DNA of 56,810 bases from Rheinheimera sp. (GTDB lineage: Bacteria > Pseudomonadota > Gammaproteobacteria > Enterobacterales > Alteromonadaceae), in contig DMYW01000022.1 of assembly GCA_003482455.1 (NCBI GenBank), positions 1 through 56,810 on the forward strand, given 5' to 3'. Both the position numbers and the translations under genes were made by a program. Positions 45,113-54,277 of the stretch are shown here, in pieces; position 1 is the first letter of the stretch, and the number at the start of each line of letters is the position of its first letter. The notes under the pieces were generated by a model, which worked only from the letters and a program-made list of their open reading frames with translations, was not told the origin of the DNA and searched no databases.

Positions 45113-47422
45113 ATGGGCTTTGATGTTGATGAGGACATTTTACAGGATTTCCTAGTCGAAGCCGGCGAGATCCTTGAAGCATTGCAGGAACAGTTAGTCG
45201 AACTAGAAAACAACCCTGACGACTCTGCATTGCTGAACGCGATCTTCCGTGGTTTCCACACGGTAAAAGGCGGCGCAGGTTTTCTGTCACTGACCGAACT
45301 TGTTGATGTCTGCCATGGCGCCGAAAACGTATTCGATATACTGCGTACAGGCAAACGTCGCGTCACACCTGCGTTGATGGATGTAATCCTGCAGGCACTA
45401 GATGCGGTCAATGAAATGTTTGTGAAGGTCCAGAATCGGGACCCGCTTGAGCCTGCTTCAGCAGACATACTCGATGCTTTGCACCGATTGAGTCACCCTG
45501 AGTCTGAGGAAGAACATCATGCACCTGCAGTAGCTGAACCAGATCCAGTTCCAGAACCCGATATGAGCTTGGATACCTTTGACGCTGCGGTTTCACTGCA
45601 AGTTGAAGGAGAACCTGAAGTTAGTTCCAGCAATTCGGTGGACGACATTACCGAAGATGAATTTGAACGTCTTCTCGATGAATTGCATGGTTCAGCAGCT
45701 CCTGGTCGGGCAGCGCCAATTCCTACTCCGGCGCCCGTCGTGGCAGCTCCAGTCACTGTCACATCTGACAGTGGTGACATGACTGATGAGGAATTTGAAG
45801 CAATCCTTGACCAGCTGCATGGCAAAGGTTCATTCATCCCTGGGGAAGTCGAAGCACCGAAAGTGACAGCTGCTGCAGCTCCAGTGGCAGCGCCTGCTGC
45901 TGCGGCACCAAAAGTTGGTGGTGACGGCGATGACATCACCGACGATGAGTTTGAATCCCTGTTAGACCAACTACACGGTAAAGGTAAAGCGCCTTCTGCT
46001 GTTGTTGCTGCGGCACCTAAAGTTGAAGCGCCTAAAGTAGCGCCGAAAGTAGAGGCTGCTAAACCTGCAGCTAAACCTGTTGAAGTTGCTAAACCAGTTG
46101 AAGCTTCAAAACCTGCTGAAGCTCCTAAAGCTGCTGCAGTCGCGGCTGCACCGGCTAGTGTCGCAAAAGATAAAGACAAAGATGCAGGTGATTCGGACAG
46201 CAAGGGTGCTGCGCAGGCTGATACTACCGTCCGTGTTGACACGAAACGCTTGGACCAAATTATGAATATGGTCGGTGAGTTGGTGTTGGTACGTAACCGT
46301 CTGGTCAGTTTATCGGCGGCAACGCAAAACGAGGAAATGAGCAAAGCGATTGCCAACCTCGACGTTGTGACCGCTGATTTGCAAGGCGCCGTGATGAAAA
46401 CACGGATGCAACCGATTAAAAAGGTCTTTGGTCGTTTCCCTCGAGTTGTTCGTGACTTAGCTCGTAGCTTGCAAAAAGAAATTAACCTTGAGTTGGAAGG
46501 TGAAGAAACCGATTTAGATAAAAACTTGGTTGAGGCGCTGGCAGATCCGCTCGTCCACTTGGTTCGCAACGCAGTTGACCATGGGATTGAGATGCCGGAT
46601 GTGCGTGCTAAATCTGGTAAATCTCGAACTGGCTTGGTTAAGTTGGCAGCTCAACAAGCGGGCGATCACATTCTCTTGACTATTCAAGATGATGGCGCTG
46701 GGATGGATCCGGAGAAATTAAAAGCAACCGCTATCAAACGTGGCGTGCTCGACCCTGATGCTGCAACGCGCATGTCTGATACTGAAGCATTTAACTTGAT
46801 TTTTGCTCCAGGTTTCTCAACCAAAGAACAGATTTCTGATATTTCTGGCCGTGGCGTTGGTATGGACGTGGTGAAAACCAAAATCAACCAACTCAATGGT
46901 ACTGTGCACATTCATTCCAAACTAGGACAAGGCTCCTTGTTGGAAATCAAAGTGCCACTGACGTTGGCTATTCTGCCGACCTTGATGGTGGTTGTTGGGA
47001 AACAACCGTTCGCACTGCCATTAGCCACAGTTAATGAAATTTTCCACTTAGATTTGTCGAAAACCAACATTGTTGATGGCCAATTAACGATTGTGGTGCG
47101 GAACAAAGCAATTCCATTGTTCTACCTCGAGCATTGGTTGGTGCGCGGTTCTGATAAGAAACTACGTCGTGAACAAGGGCATGTCGTAATAGTGCAAATC
47201 GGTACTCAACAAGTTGGTTTTGTCGTTGATTCATTGATTGGTCAAGAAGAAGTAGTAATCAAGCCATTGGACGCATTGCTGCAAGGTACTCCTGGTATGG
47301 CAGGTGCAACTATCACGTCTGACGGCAGCATAGCGCTGATCCTTGATGTACCTAACCTGTTGAAACACTACGCGAAAAAATCAAAAATAAAATTTGACCG
47401 CTTCAATAATTTAGCGTCATAA
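45113..47422 (+). CDS. cheA: CheA, chemotaxis histidine kinase with a triple repeat linker
   Basis: The product has 769 residues. The Hpt domain carries His49 in FHTVKGGAGF. The region 135-370, normally the CheY-binding P2 domain, is an Ala/Pro/Lys-rich linker with three copies of DDITxDEFExLLDxLHG at 177-193, 221-239 and 273-291. From 372 on come dimerisation (TKRLDQIMNMVGELVLVRNRL), the ATPase (HLVRNAVDHGIEM, 482-494, and GRGVGMDVVK) and the CheW-like domain. It phosphorylates CheY and CheB. AGAGAGG lies close before the ATG. Confidence 0.95.
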   Translation: MGFDVDEDILQDFLVEAGEILEALQEQLVELENNPDDSALLNAIFRGFHTVKGGAGFLSLTELVDVCHGAENVFDILRTGKRRVTPALMDVILQALDAVNEMFVKVQNRDPLEPASADILDALHRLSHPESEEEHHAPAVAEPDPVPEPDMSLDTFDAAVSLQVEGEPEVSSSNSVDDITEDEFERLLDELHGSAAPGRAAPIPTPAPVVAAPVTVTSDSGDMTDEEFEAILDQLHGKGSFIPGEVEAPKVTAAAAPVAAPAAAAPKVGGDGDDITDDEFESLLDQLHGKGKAPSAVVAAAPKVEAPKVAPKVEAAKPAAKPVEVAKPVEASKPAEAPKAAAVAAAPASVAKDKDKDAGDSDSKGAAQADTTVRVDTKRLDQIMNMVGELVLVRNRLVSLSAATQNEEMSKAIANLDVVTADLQGAVMKTRMQPIKKVFGRFPRVVRDLARSLQKEINLELEGEETDLDKNLVEALADPLVHLVRNAVDHGIEMPDVRAKSGKSRTGLVKLAAQQAGDHILLTIQDDGAGMDPEKLKATAIKRGVLDPDAATRMSDTEAFNLIFAPGFSTKEQISDISGRGVGMDVVKTKINQLNGTVHIHSKLGQGSLLEIKVPLTLAILPTLMVVVGKQPFALPLATVNEIFHLDLSKTNIVDGQLTIVVRNKAIPLFYLEHWLVRGSDKKLRREQGHVVIVQIGTQQVGFVVDSLIGQEEVVIKPLDALLQGTPGMAGATITSDGSIALILDVPNLLKHYAKKSKIKFDRFNNLAS

Positions 47423-47432
47423 GCGAGATTCT

Positions 47433-48587
47433 ATGTCTATCAGGGTTTTAGTTGTTGATGACTCCAGCTTCTTCCGTCGCCGCTTGACCGAAATCTTGGC
47501 AGCCGATCCTGAGCTTACAGTGATCGGTACTGCTAATAACGGGCAAGAGGCCGTGCAAAAAGCACAGGAACTAAAACCCGACGTCATCACAATGGACGTT
47601 GAAATGCCTGTGATGAATGGCATTGAGGCGGTGCGGCAAATTTTGAAGACGCAGCGGTTGCCCATTCTGATGTTTTCATCGCTTACTCATGACGGAGCAA
47701 AAGCCACACTGGATGCTTTAGATGCAGGCGCAGTGGATTTTTTGCCGAAGAAATTTGAGGATATAGCTCGTGATAAATCTGAAGCAATAGATTTGTTACG
47801 ACAACGAGTCAAAGCTGTCGCGAAGCGTCGATTGTTTGTTAAATCAGCAAGTCCTGCATCTGCAAGTGGTGCCCCTGCAGTCACCTCGACTGCAGCAAAG
47901 CCAGTAGCTCCGACAATTGCACGGACTCCTGCCGCGCGAGCTGAGCTGTTGAAATCGTCCGCTGATACCCATGAAACTCCCGAACGAAATTTCCGGCCAA
48001 GTGGGAAACACTACAAACTGGTGGCGATTGGTACGTCTACAGGTGGGCCGGTTGCATTACAGAATATTATTACAGCTCTGCCAGCCAACTTTCCGTTACC
48101 AATCATTTTAATCCAGCATATGCCTGCAGCATTTACCGGAGCATTCGCACAACGACTCAATACCTTGTCAAAAATTGAGGTCAAAGAAGCGATTGACGGT
48201 GATGTGCTAAAACCCGGTTGTGCTTATTTAGCTCCTGGTGGCAAACAAATGCTGCTTGATGGAAATGAAAGTGGAGCTAGGTTACGCATAAAAGAGGACG
48301 ATTCGCCACGAATTACTTTTAAACCAAGTGTGGATATTAGCTTTGGCAGCGCAGCAAAAGTCTTCCAAGACAAAGTATTGGCGATTGTGTTAACAGGCAT
48401 GGGTTCTGACGGGCGTGATGGTTCTAGGTTATTGAAGCAATTTGGTTCGCGGATTTGGGCACAAGACGAAGCTAGTAGTGTGGTGTATGGTATGCCACAA
48501 GCTGTGACAGCTGCAGGATTGACCGACCTTGAAGTCAGCTTGTCGGATGTTGCGCAGAAACTATTGGCGGAAGTTGGGCATGGATAA
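47433..48587 (+). CDS. cheB: CheB, receptor methylesterase/glutamine deamidase
   Basis: The product has 384 residues. The receiver has VVDDSSFFRRRL and phosphoacceptor TMDVEMPVMNG. The catalytic domain holds Ser in IGTSTGGPVALQ, His in LIQHMPAAFTG and Asp in GMGSDGRDG. The Ala/Ser-rich linker between the domains is long. The end overlaps the motC-like gene by 8 bases. Confidence 0.96.
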   Translation: MSIRVLVVDDSSFFRRRLTEILAADPELTVIGTANNGQEAVQKAQELKPDVITMDVEMPVMNGIEAVRQILKTQRLPILMFSSLTHDGAKATLDALDAGAVDFLPKKFEDIARDKSEAIDLLRQRVKAVAKRRLFVKSASPASASGAPAVTSTAAKPVAPTIARTPAARAELLKSSADTHETPERNFRPSGKHYKLVAIGTSTGGPVALQNIITALPANFPLPIILIQHMPAAFTGAFAQRLNTLSKIEVKEAIDGDVLKPGCAYLAPGGKQMLLDGNESGARLRIKEDDSPRITFKPSVDISFGSAAKVFQDKVLAIVLTGMGSDGRDGSRLLKQFGSRIWAQDEASSVVYGMPQAVTAAGLTDLEVSLSDVAQKLLAEVGHG

Positions 48588-49323
48588 GTTGTCGATTCTT
48601 GGATTGATTCTTGGAGTTTTTGCGGTTGCTAGTGGTTATACCTTACATGGCGGTAGTATTAGCACATTGTTTGATGTTCCGGCGCTCGTCATAGTGCTTG
48701 GTGGGACTTTGGGAGCCGTGATCTTCCAGACTCCATTACCGACCTTTACTGTTGGAATCAAGATGTTAGCTTGGGTGTTTAAAGGTCAATACATGCCTCT
48801 GAACGCGACGGTCGAACGTTTGATAAATTGGGGAACTTCCGCACGAGCAAATGGTTTTCTGTCGTTGGAAGCGGACGCGGTGCAAGAATCGGATCCATTT
48901 TTACACAATGCCTTAAATTTGCTGGTTGACGGGGTTGAGCCAATTTCGTTACATCGCACGTTAGAGAATGAATTGAGCTTAGAGCGTGAACGTTTAATGC
49001 GGTCTGCTCGCATGTATGAATCAATGGGTGGCTACAGCCCGACTATTGGGATTTTAGGCGCGGTACTTGGCCTAATCCAAGCAATGCAAAATATCAAAGA
49101 TCCTGAAATGCTGGGGGCGGGTATTTCTACTGCATTTGTTGCCACTATTTATGGTGTCGGTTTTGCGAATTTAATTTTTATCCCAATAGCCAACAAATTA
49201 AAAAGCGTCATTACCCAGCGCTGCTTGTATCAAGAGTTAATCGTTGAAGGTGTTGTTGCAATCGCCAATGGTGAGAATCCTCGCATTATCGAACGCAAAC
49301 TTGCCGCTTATCGAGTGAGTTAA
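48580..49323 (+). CDS. motC: MotC (MotA/PomA-like) stator channel protein
   Basis: The product has 247 residues and four membrane helices. VPALVIVLGGTLGAVIFQ, the cytoplasmic loop with SLERERLMRSARMYESMGGYSPTIGI, and LGAVLGLIQAMQN are typical of MotA/ExbB proteins. ATG 48580 is chosen; the open frame begins 17 codons earlier, within cheB. Location in the che operon next to motD matches the second stator (MotCD) of Pseudomonas. Confidence 0.92.
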   Translation: MDKLSILGLILGVFAVASGYTLHGGSISTLFDVPALVIVLGGTLGAVIFQTPLPTFTVGIKMLAWVFKGQYMPLNATVERLINWGTSARANGFLSLEADAVQESDPFLHNALNLLVDGVEPISLHRTLENELSLERERLMRSARMYESMGGYSPTIGILGAVLGLIQAMQNIKDPEMLGAGISTAFVATIYGVGFANLIFIPIANKLKSVITQRCLYQELIVEGVVAIANGENPRIIERKLAAYRVS

Positions 49324-49325
49324 TC

Positions 49326-50324
49326 ATGCAACGCCAGCGATTTCGTCACGGTGAAAATGACCATGAACCGCTAGATCGTTGGTTGGTGTCGTATGCAGAT
49401 TACGTCACATTGATGTTCGCATTGTTTGTCGTGCTCTATTCCATCGCAATAAACAAAGAAGAGCAATACAAAACTATTTCAGATACACTTTCGCAAGTCT
49501 TTGAAAAACCAGTAGAAGATAAAACAGGCGTTAAGGCTGATGCGGTTCTGACTGATAATCAACCCCGCAGTGACTACAAAGAATATGGTTCATCGTTGGA
49601 GACGCCAACGGGACCAGAAATTATGGCAGACGCCAAAGATAATCCGATTAATACCAAACCACAATTTGGTAATCCTCTTGTCTCCTTGCAAGAACAAATT
49701 ACTCAGTCTCTAGCAAACCTAATAGAGAAGGGGGTTGCCAAAGTTGAGTCGGATGACGAGTGGATGCTGATTGAACTTAACAGTGGTTTATTATTTCCAA
49801 GTGGTTCAGGAACTCCGACCAAGGGTGCTGATTTGATCTTGGCGGAAATTGTGACCGTGATCAATCAAACCAAAAATTTGGTTCGTGTGCGTGGTTATAC
49901 CGATAATGAAACGATTCATAATGAAATTTTTGACTCCAACTGGGAGTTGTCGATGGCGCGTTCGATGGCCATTTTACGGCGTCTACAGGCGCTTGGGGTT
50001 TCGCCAGATCGTCTAGCTGCCGAAGGATATGGGCAGTATTCGCCGACGGCGGATAACGATACTGCGCAGGGGCGGGCAGCCAATCGGAAAGTCGTGATTG
50101 CTGTATCAAAGTTAAAGAGCCCAGCAGAGCCTGTCATCAAAATGACCGCAGAGAACCTGAATAAAATTGACCCTGTGGTTTCACAACCGGTCGACAGCGA
50201 AGCGAATTTGCCATTTGATACGAATGCTGATGGCACGATTAAAATAATTCGCTTACCCAACGGTGGCATCAAAATTACAGCTAATGACAATGGCGATACG
50301 CCAAAGCAGCAACAACAGGATTAG
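49326..50324 (+). CDS. motD: MotD (MotB/PomB-like) stator protein
   Basis: The product has 332 residues. The single membrane helix SYADYVTLMFALFVVLYSIA carries the ion-binding Asp25. The OmpA-like peptidoglycan-binding domain (VRVRGYTDNE, then RLAAEGYGQYSPTADN and GRAANRKVVIAV) anchors it to the wall. A C-terminal extension of about 70 residues is present. It starts 2 bases after motC. Confidence 0.92.
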   Translation: MQRQRFRHGENDHEPLDRWLVSYADYVTLMFALFVVLYSIAINKEEQYKTISDTLSQVFEKPVEDKTGVKADAVLTDNQPRSDYKEYGSSLETPTGPEIMADAKDNPINTKPQFGNPLVSLQEQITQSLANLIEKGVAKVESDDEWMLIELNSGLLFPSGSGTPTKGADLILAEIVTVINQTKNLVRVRGYTDNETIHNEIFDSNWELSMARSMAILRRLQALGVSPDRLAAEGYGQYSPTADNDTAQGRAANRKVVIAVSKLKSPAEPVIKMTAENLNKIDPVVSQPVDSEANLPFDTNADGTIKIIRLPNGGIKITANDNGDTPKQQQQD

Positions 50325-50328
50325 TGAC

Positions 50329-51111
50329 GTGGTAGTTTGGACAATAGCTAACCAAAAAGGTGGTGTGGGTAAAACCACCAGTACAGTAACTCTTGGCGCT
50401 TTGCTGGCACAGCGTGGTTCGAGGGTTCTATTGATCGACACCGACCCGCATGCGTCCTTAACCTACTATTTCGGTATTGACGCTGAAGAATTAGAAAACA
50501 GCGTGTATGACATTTTTATTCGCGGCAAAGACATTACCAAAGAAGAGATCCTTCAATCTTTGTGCCCAAGTGGCATGGACAATTTGGACATACTGCCATC
50601 GTCCATGGCGCTTGCGACGCTCGATCGTTCGCTTGGTGATAAAGGCGGTATGGGGTTGGTGCTCAAAAAGGCACTCGCTAAGATATCTTCTGAATATGAT
50701 TATGTGTTAATTGACTGCCCACCGGTGATTGGTGTGTTGATGGTCAACGCAATGGCCGCGTGTGACCGGATCCTGATTCCGGTTCAGACCGAGTTTTTAG
50801 CCTTAAAAGGCCTAGACCGAATGCTTGCAACCATGCAGTTAATGCAAACGCCTGGTCAAGATGGTTATCAGTTTACGATAGTGCCAACTTTGTACGATAA
50901 ACGCACTAAAGCGTCTTTAGAGGCCTATAAAGAGTTAAAACTTAAGTATGGCGATGTGGTTTGGTCCGCGGTGATCCCTGTGGATACCAAAATGCGGGAT
51001 GCCAGTTTGGCGCAGACTCCGCCACCAGTTTATGCTCCTAAGTGTCGCGGTGTTTTTGCCTATAACACCTTGTTGACGTACTTGCTGCAATTGCAGGGAG
51101 AGCAAACATGA
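50329..51111 (+). CDS. parC: ParC-like ParA ATPase for polar chemosensory arrays (GTG start)
   Basis: The product has 260 residues. IANQKGGVGKTTSTVTLG is the deviant Walker A of ParA/Soj, followed by VLLIDTDPHASLTYYFG and VLIDCPPVIG. It lies with che genes and is followed by parP, not by parB, so a chromosome-partition role is unlikely. In Vibrio, ParC places chemotaxis arrays at the pole. GTG 50329 has AGGA 8 bases ahead. The end overlaps parP as ATGA. Confidence 0.88.
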   Translation: MVVWTIANQKGGVGKTTSTVTLGALLAQRGSRVLLIDTDPHASLTYYFGIDAEELENSVYDIFIRGKDITKEEILQSLCPSGMDNLDILPSSMALATLDRSLGDKGGMGLVLKKALAKISSEYDYVLIDCPPVIGVLMVNAMAACDRILIPVQTEFLALKGLDRMLATMQLMQTPGQDGYQFTIVPTLYDKRTKASLEAYKELKLKYGDVVWSAVIPVDTKMRDASLAQTPPPVYAPKCRGVFAYNTLLTYLLQLQGEQT

Positions 51112-51887
51112 GTGATTTGTTTGCCAGTAAAGCAGTCATGCGCAATTATCTGAATGCGCTGTTGACCGAAGAAGAAGAACCAAAAGTAAAAGCAAAAGCT
51201 CTGGTAGTTACCACAGAGCAGAAAAAACAGCTTAACGAATTACTCGCGCAGGCATCGCCGGTTCAAGCTAAACCAGTCGAAATCGTAAAGCCTGTGGTTC
51301 CTCCAGTAGCAAAACCTGCGGTGCAGGCTCCTAAAGTCGTTGAAAAGCCGTTGGTGGCAGTTCCTGCGCCTGCAGTTGTTGCGACCGTCAAGCCGACACC
51401 GCCAGTGGTTCCACCTGCGCCGCCTGTCGTGAAAGATTATCGGCAAGGGAGGTTCCAAGCGTTGTTCTTTGAAGTTGCTGGATTGAAGGTCGCTCTCCCA
51501 TTAAAAGAATTAGGCGGCATTCATCAGATTGGTACGCTGAATACACTGCCAGGTAAGCCGGCATGGTACAAAGGTGTCATGTTATACCGCGAACAGAAAA
51601 TCAACGTAGTGAACACTGCGATGTGGGTAATGCCAGAAAAATACGACCAAGCACTGGCAGAAAAGCTAAACTATCAATATGTTATTATGTTAGGTAAGAG
51701 TTCTTGGGGTCTAGCGTGTGAAACTTTGGTCAACACTGTTAGTCTTGAACAAGATGACGTCAAATGGCGCGCTAGTGATACGAAGCGTGCTTGGTTGGCA
51801 GGTTTGATTAAACAGCACATGTGTGCTTTGTTAGATGTGGATGCCATGATTTCGTTACTTGCTCAAGGGTCGGGCAGCGCTGATTAG
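51108..51887 (+). CDS. parP: ParP-like CheW-domain protein
   Basis: The product has 259 residues. An N-terminal helical segment is followed by a Pro/Val/Lys-rich linker (about 55-105), then a CheW-like C-terminal domain (FQALFFEVAGLKVALPLKEL, LPGKPAWYKGVML, VNVVNTAMW-type segment). ParP joins ParC to CheA arrays in Vibrio. The four-base overlap with parC supports the pairing. Confidence 0.85.
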   Translation: MSDLFASKAVMRNYLNALLTEEEEPKVKAKALVVTTEQKKQLNELLAQASPVQAKPVEIVKPVVPPVAKPAVQAPKVVEKPLVAVPAPAVVATVKPTPPVVPPAPPVVKDYRQGRFQALFFEVAGLKVALPLKELGGIHQIGTLNTLPGKPAWYKGVMLYREQKINVVNTAMWVMPEKYDQALAEKLNYQYVIMLGKSSWGLACETLVNTVSLEQDDVKWRASDTKRAWLAGLIKQHMCALLDVDAMISLLAQGSGSAD

Positions 51888-51917
51888 GCATAAGAATTTG
51901 AGTTACAGGAGCTTCTG

Positions 51918-52412
51918 ATGAGCAATTTGTTGGCACAATCCGGAAAAGCAAAAGAAGGCAATGATCAAGTTCTGCAGTGGGTGACGTTCAAACTGCAGGA
52001 AGAGACTTACGGTATCAACGTAATGCAAGTACAAGAAGTGTTGCGTTACACAGACATTGCTCCGGTTCCCGGCGCTCCGATGTATGTTTTAGGTATCATC
52101 AATCTCCGTGGTAACGTGGTAACCGTGATTGATACTCGTGCGAGATTTGGCTTACCGCCATCGGATGTCACTGAAAACAGCCGCATTGTGATCATCGAAG
52201 CCGATAAACAAGTGATCGGTATTTTAGTTGATAGCGTGGCTGAAGTGGTTTACCTGCGAGCGTCCGAAATTGACACAGCTCCTAACGTCGGTACTGACGA
52301 AAGCGCCAAGTTTATTCAAGGTGTGTCGAACCGCGATGGCGAGTTGTTAATCCTCGTCGATTTGAACAAACTTCTGACCGACGAAGAGTGGGAAGAGATC
52401 AGCGGGATTTAA
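51918..52412 (+). CDS. cheW: CheW, chemotaxis coupling protein
   Basis: The product has 164 residues, the usual size. LQWVTFKLQEETYGINVMQVQEVLRY, VPGAPMYVLGIINLRGNVVTVID and GELLILVDLNKLL are standard CheW segments. It bridges receptors and CheA. AGGAG lies 7 bases before the ATG. The next gene starts directly at the stop. Confidence 0.96.
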   Translation: MSNLLAQSGKAKEGNDQVLQWVTFKLQEETYGINVMQVQEVLRYTDIAPVPGAPMYVLGIINLRGNVVTVIDTRARFGLPPSDVTENSRIVIIEADKQVIGILVDSVAEVVYLRASEIDTAPNVGTDESAKFIQGVSNRDGELLILVDLNKLLTDEEWEEISGI

Positions 52413-52871
52413 GTGCTGGTGGATTTTTCTTTAAATCATCTGATTTTATTTGTTGTGCCAGCAGTAGCAATACTGCTGGTTGTTTTTGTTTTGTGGCAGC
52501 ACAAAATCCAAACCAATCGAATCGAGGAATTGCTGCAAGAGCGTGGCTTATTGTCACAGCAATTAACCACGGTTTCAGCTGAATTAGAAGAACTTCGCAG
52601 CGGTTTGTTTGGCATGGGGCAGAAGGTCAAATCCAACCAAAAGGACCTAGCTGACTTAAACGAAGTCATGCAAGCCATCGCGGCAGAAGTGAACCAACTG
52701 ACTGAACAACAACAAAAAATCGAAATGTTCGATCCTGATTCGAAACTTTACAGCCGTGCAATGAAGATGGTGCAACTTGGCGCGACGCTCGATGAGATCA
52801 TCGCAGAATGTGAATTGCCGCGGGCTGAAGCTGAGTTACTCTTTAATCTACACGTTCAGCAACGTGGCTAA
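52413..52871 (+). CDS. DUF2802 protein of the chemotaxis operon (GTG start)
   Basis: The product has 152 residues. One N-terminal membrane helix (LILFVVPAVAILLVVFVLW) is followed by a coiled coil (about 30-95) and a C-terminal helix-turn-helix-like DUF2802 domain (KMVQLGATLDEIIAECELPRAEAELL). Such genes regularly follow cheW in polar-flagellum clusters. Function is not known to me from the sequence. GTG 52413 is immediately after the cheW stop. Confidence 0.82.
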   Translation: MLVDFSLNHLILFVVPAVAILLVVFVLWQHKIQTNRIEELLQERGLLSQQLTTVSAELEELRSGLFGMGQKVKSNQKDLADLNEVMQAIAAEVNQLTEQQQKIEMFDPDSKLYSRAMKMVQLGATLDEIIAECELPRAEAELLFNLHVQQRG

Positions 52872-52913
52872 GCCATGCGGCTGAACTTTACCTATCGATA
52901 GTGGAAGCTAATC

Positions 52914-54035
52914 ATGTTAAAAGTTCTGAGCGTCTTCGGTACTCGTCCTGAGGCCATCAAAATGGCGCCATTGGTTAATTTGCTCAAGGCTGATCCCAGC
53001 ATTGATAGTCGTGTGTGTGTCACAGGACAACACCGTGAGATGTTGGACCAAGTGTTGCGTTTGTTCCATATTGTTCCTGAATATGACTTGTCTATTATGA
53101 AAGCGGGTCAGGATTTGTATGATGTGACCACAAGTATCTTACTGAATATCAAGCCTGTTTTACGCGACTTTAAACCCGATGTGGTATTGGTTCATGGTGA
53201 TACCAGCACCACGTTTGCTGCTGCTCTAGCCTGTTATTACGAAAAAATCGCCGTTGGTCATGTGGAAGCAGGTCTTAGAACTGGCAATATCTACAGCCCT
53301 TGGCCTGAAGAAGCAAACCGAAAATTAACAGGTGCTATTACGCGTTTCCATTTTGCTCCTACTGCAACATCACAAGCGAACTTGTTACAAGAAAACGTGT
53401 CGTCAGAGCATATCTTTGTGACGGGTAATACTGTCATCGATGCCCTATTGCAGGTGGTTAGTAAGATTGATGCGGATAAAAATTTGACGGCAGAATTCGC
53501 CGCAAAATTCCCATTTGGACAAAATGGTCGTCGGATGATCCTCGTTACTGGCCATCGCCGTGAAAGCTTTGGTTCTGGCTTTGAAAATATCTGTGCAGCG
53601 CTTAAAGAGATCGCACAGCGTTTTCCAGACGCCGACGTCGTCTATCCAGTGCATCTCAATCCGAATGTGCGGGAACCCGTTTTCCGGTTGTTATCAAACT
53701 CACCAAATGTGCATTTAATTGAACCACAAGATTACCTGCCGTTTGTTTATCTGATGAGTCGCAGTTATTTGGTGTTAACTGATTCTGGTGGCATTCAAGA
53801 AGAGGCTCCGTCATTAGGCAAGCCAGTGTTAGTAATGCGCGACACTACTGAACGTCCTGAAGCTGTCGCGGCAGGGACGGTGAAATTAGTAGGTACTGAT
53901 CAAGCATTAATTGTCAGCGAAGTATCAAAATTGATGACCGATCAACAGTACTACGACACCATGAGTTTTGCTCACAACCCATATGGCGACGGGCAGGCCT
54001 GCCAACGCATCATTGATGCGTTAAAAGCCAACTGA
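52914..54035 (+). CDS. wecB: UDP-N-acetylglucosamine 2-epimerase (non-hydrolysing)
   Basis: The product has 373 residues, full length. VFGTRPEAIKMAPLV at the N-terminus, VHGDTSTTFAAALACYY, GHVEAGLRTGNIYSPWPEE, TGHRRESFG and TDSGGIQEEAPSLGKPVLVMRDTTERPEA are WecB hallmarks; the active-site Asp and two Glu lie in the second and third. It converts UDP-GlcNAc to UDP-ManNAc for surface glycans. It follows the DUF2802 gene by 42 bases and ends in a good terminator, so it may ride on the che transcript. Confidence 0.94.
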   Translation: MLKVLSVFGTRPEAIKMAPLVNLLKADPSIDSRVCVTGQHREMLDQVLRLFHIVPEYDLSIMKAGQDLYDVTTSILLNIKPVLRDFKPDVVLVHGDTSTTFAAALACYYEKIAVGHVEAGLRTGNIYSPWPEEANRKLTGAITRFHFAPTATSQANLLQENVSSEHIFVTGNTVIDALLQVVSKIDADKNLTAEFAAKFPFGQNGRRMILVTGHRRESFGSGFENICAALKEIAQRFPDADVVYPVHLNPNVREPVFRLLSNSPNVHLIEPQDYLPFVYLMSRSYLVLTDSGGIQEEAPSLGKPVLVMRDTTERPEAVAAGTVKLVGTDQALIVSEVSKLMTDQQYYDTMSFAHNPYGDGQACQRIIDALKAN

Positions 54036-54041
54036 AAATAG

Positions 54042-54066
54042 CAGAGCCGCAAGGCTCTGTTTTTTT
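54042..54066 (+). terminator. intrinsic terminator after wecB
   Basis: CAGAGCC (54042-54048) pairs with GGCTCTG (54053-54059) around a GCAA loop, followed by seven T. The tetraloop and T-run make this the best terminator in the window. Confidence 0.93.
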
Positions 54067-54277
54067 ATGGCGCAAAGTTGGCGTTGCGTTAGAGGTCAAA
54101 AACTCGTCTATACTGCGTTTTTGCTTTAGAATCTTTGCAAACACTGCGAATTGTTCAGCTGGCCGTCAGCTTGGTGCTTCAGTATCGAACAGTCGCGTGT
54201 TGTTCCATTGGTGGCATAGCTATTTCGACTCAGCATTAAAGTCTGCTGCTATTGTCCAAAAGCAAGGGAGTTGTGTG
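54067..54277 (+). promoter_or_regulatory. intergenic region with a candidate sigma-70 promoter for the WbpM-like gene
   Basis: TATACT at 54109-54114 is a good -10 element; the best -35 is TTGCGT at 54084-54089, with a long 19-base spacer. It would give a leader of about 160 bases. No riboswitch or other structure was recognised. An in-frame ATG at 54197 lacks the ribosome site that ATG 54278 has. Confidence 0.4.

Noticed and set aside
45517..46569. 350-codon antisense frame in cheA
   Set aside because: It is a shadow of the repetitive Ala/Pro/Lys linker; cheA is certain on the other strand.
50329..51111. Chromosome- or plasmid-partition ParA
   Set aside because: No parB or parS-like sites nearby; the parP overlap and che context indicate the chemotaxis ParC type.
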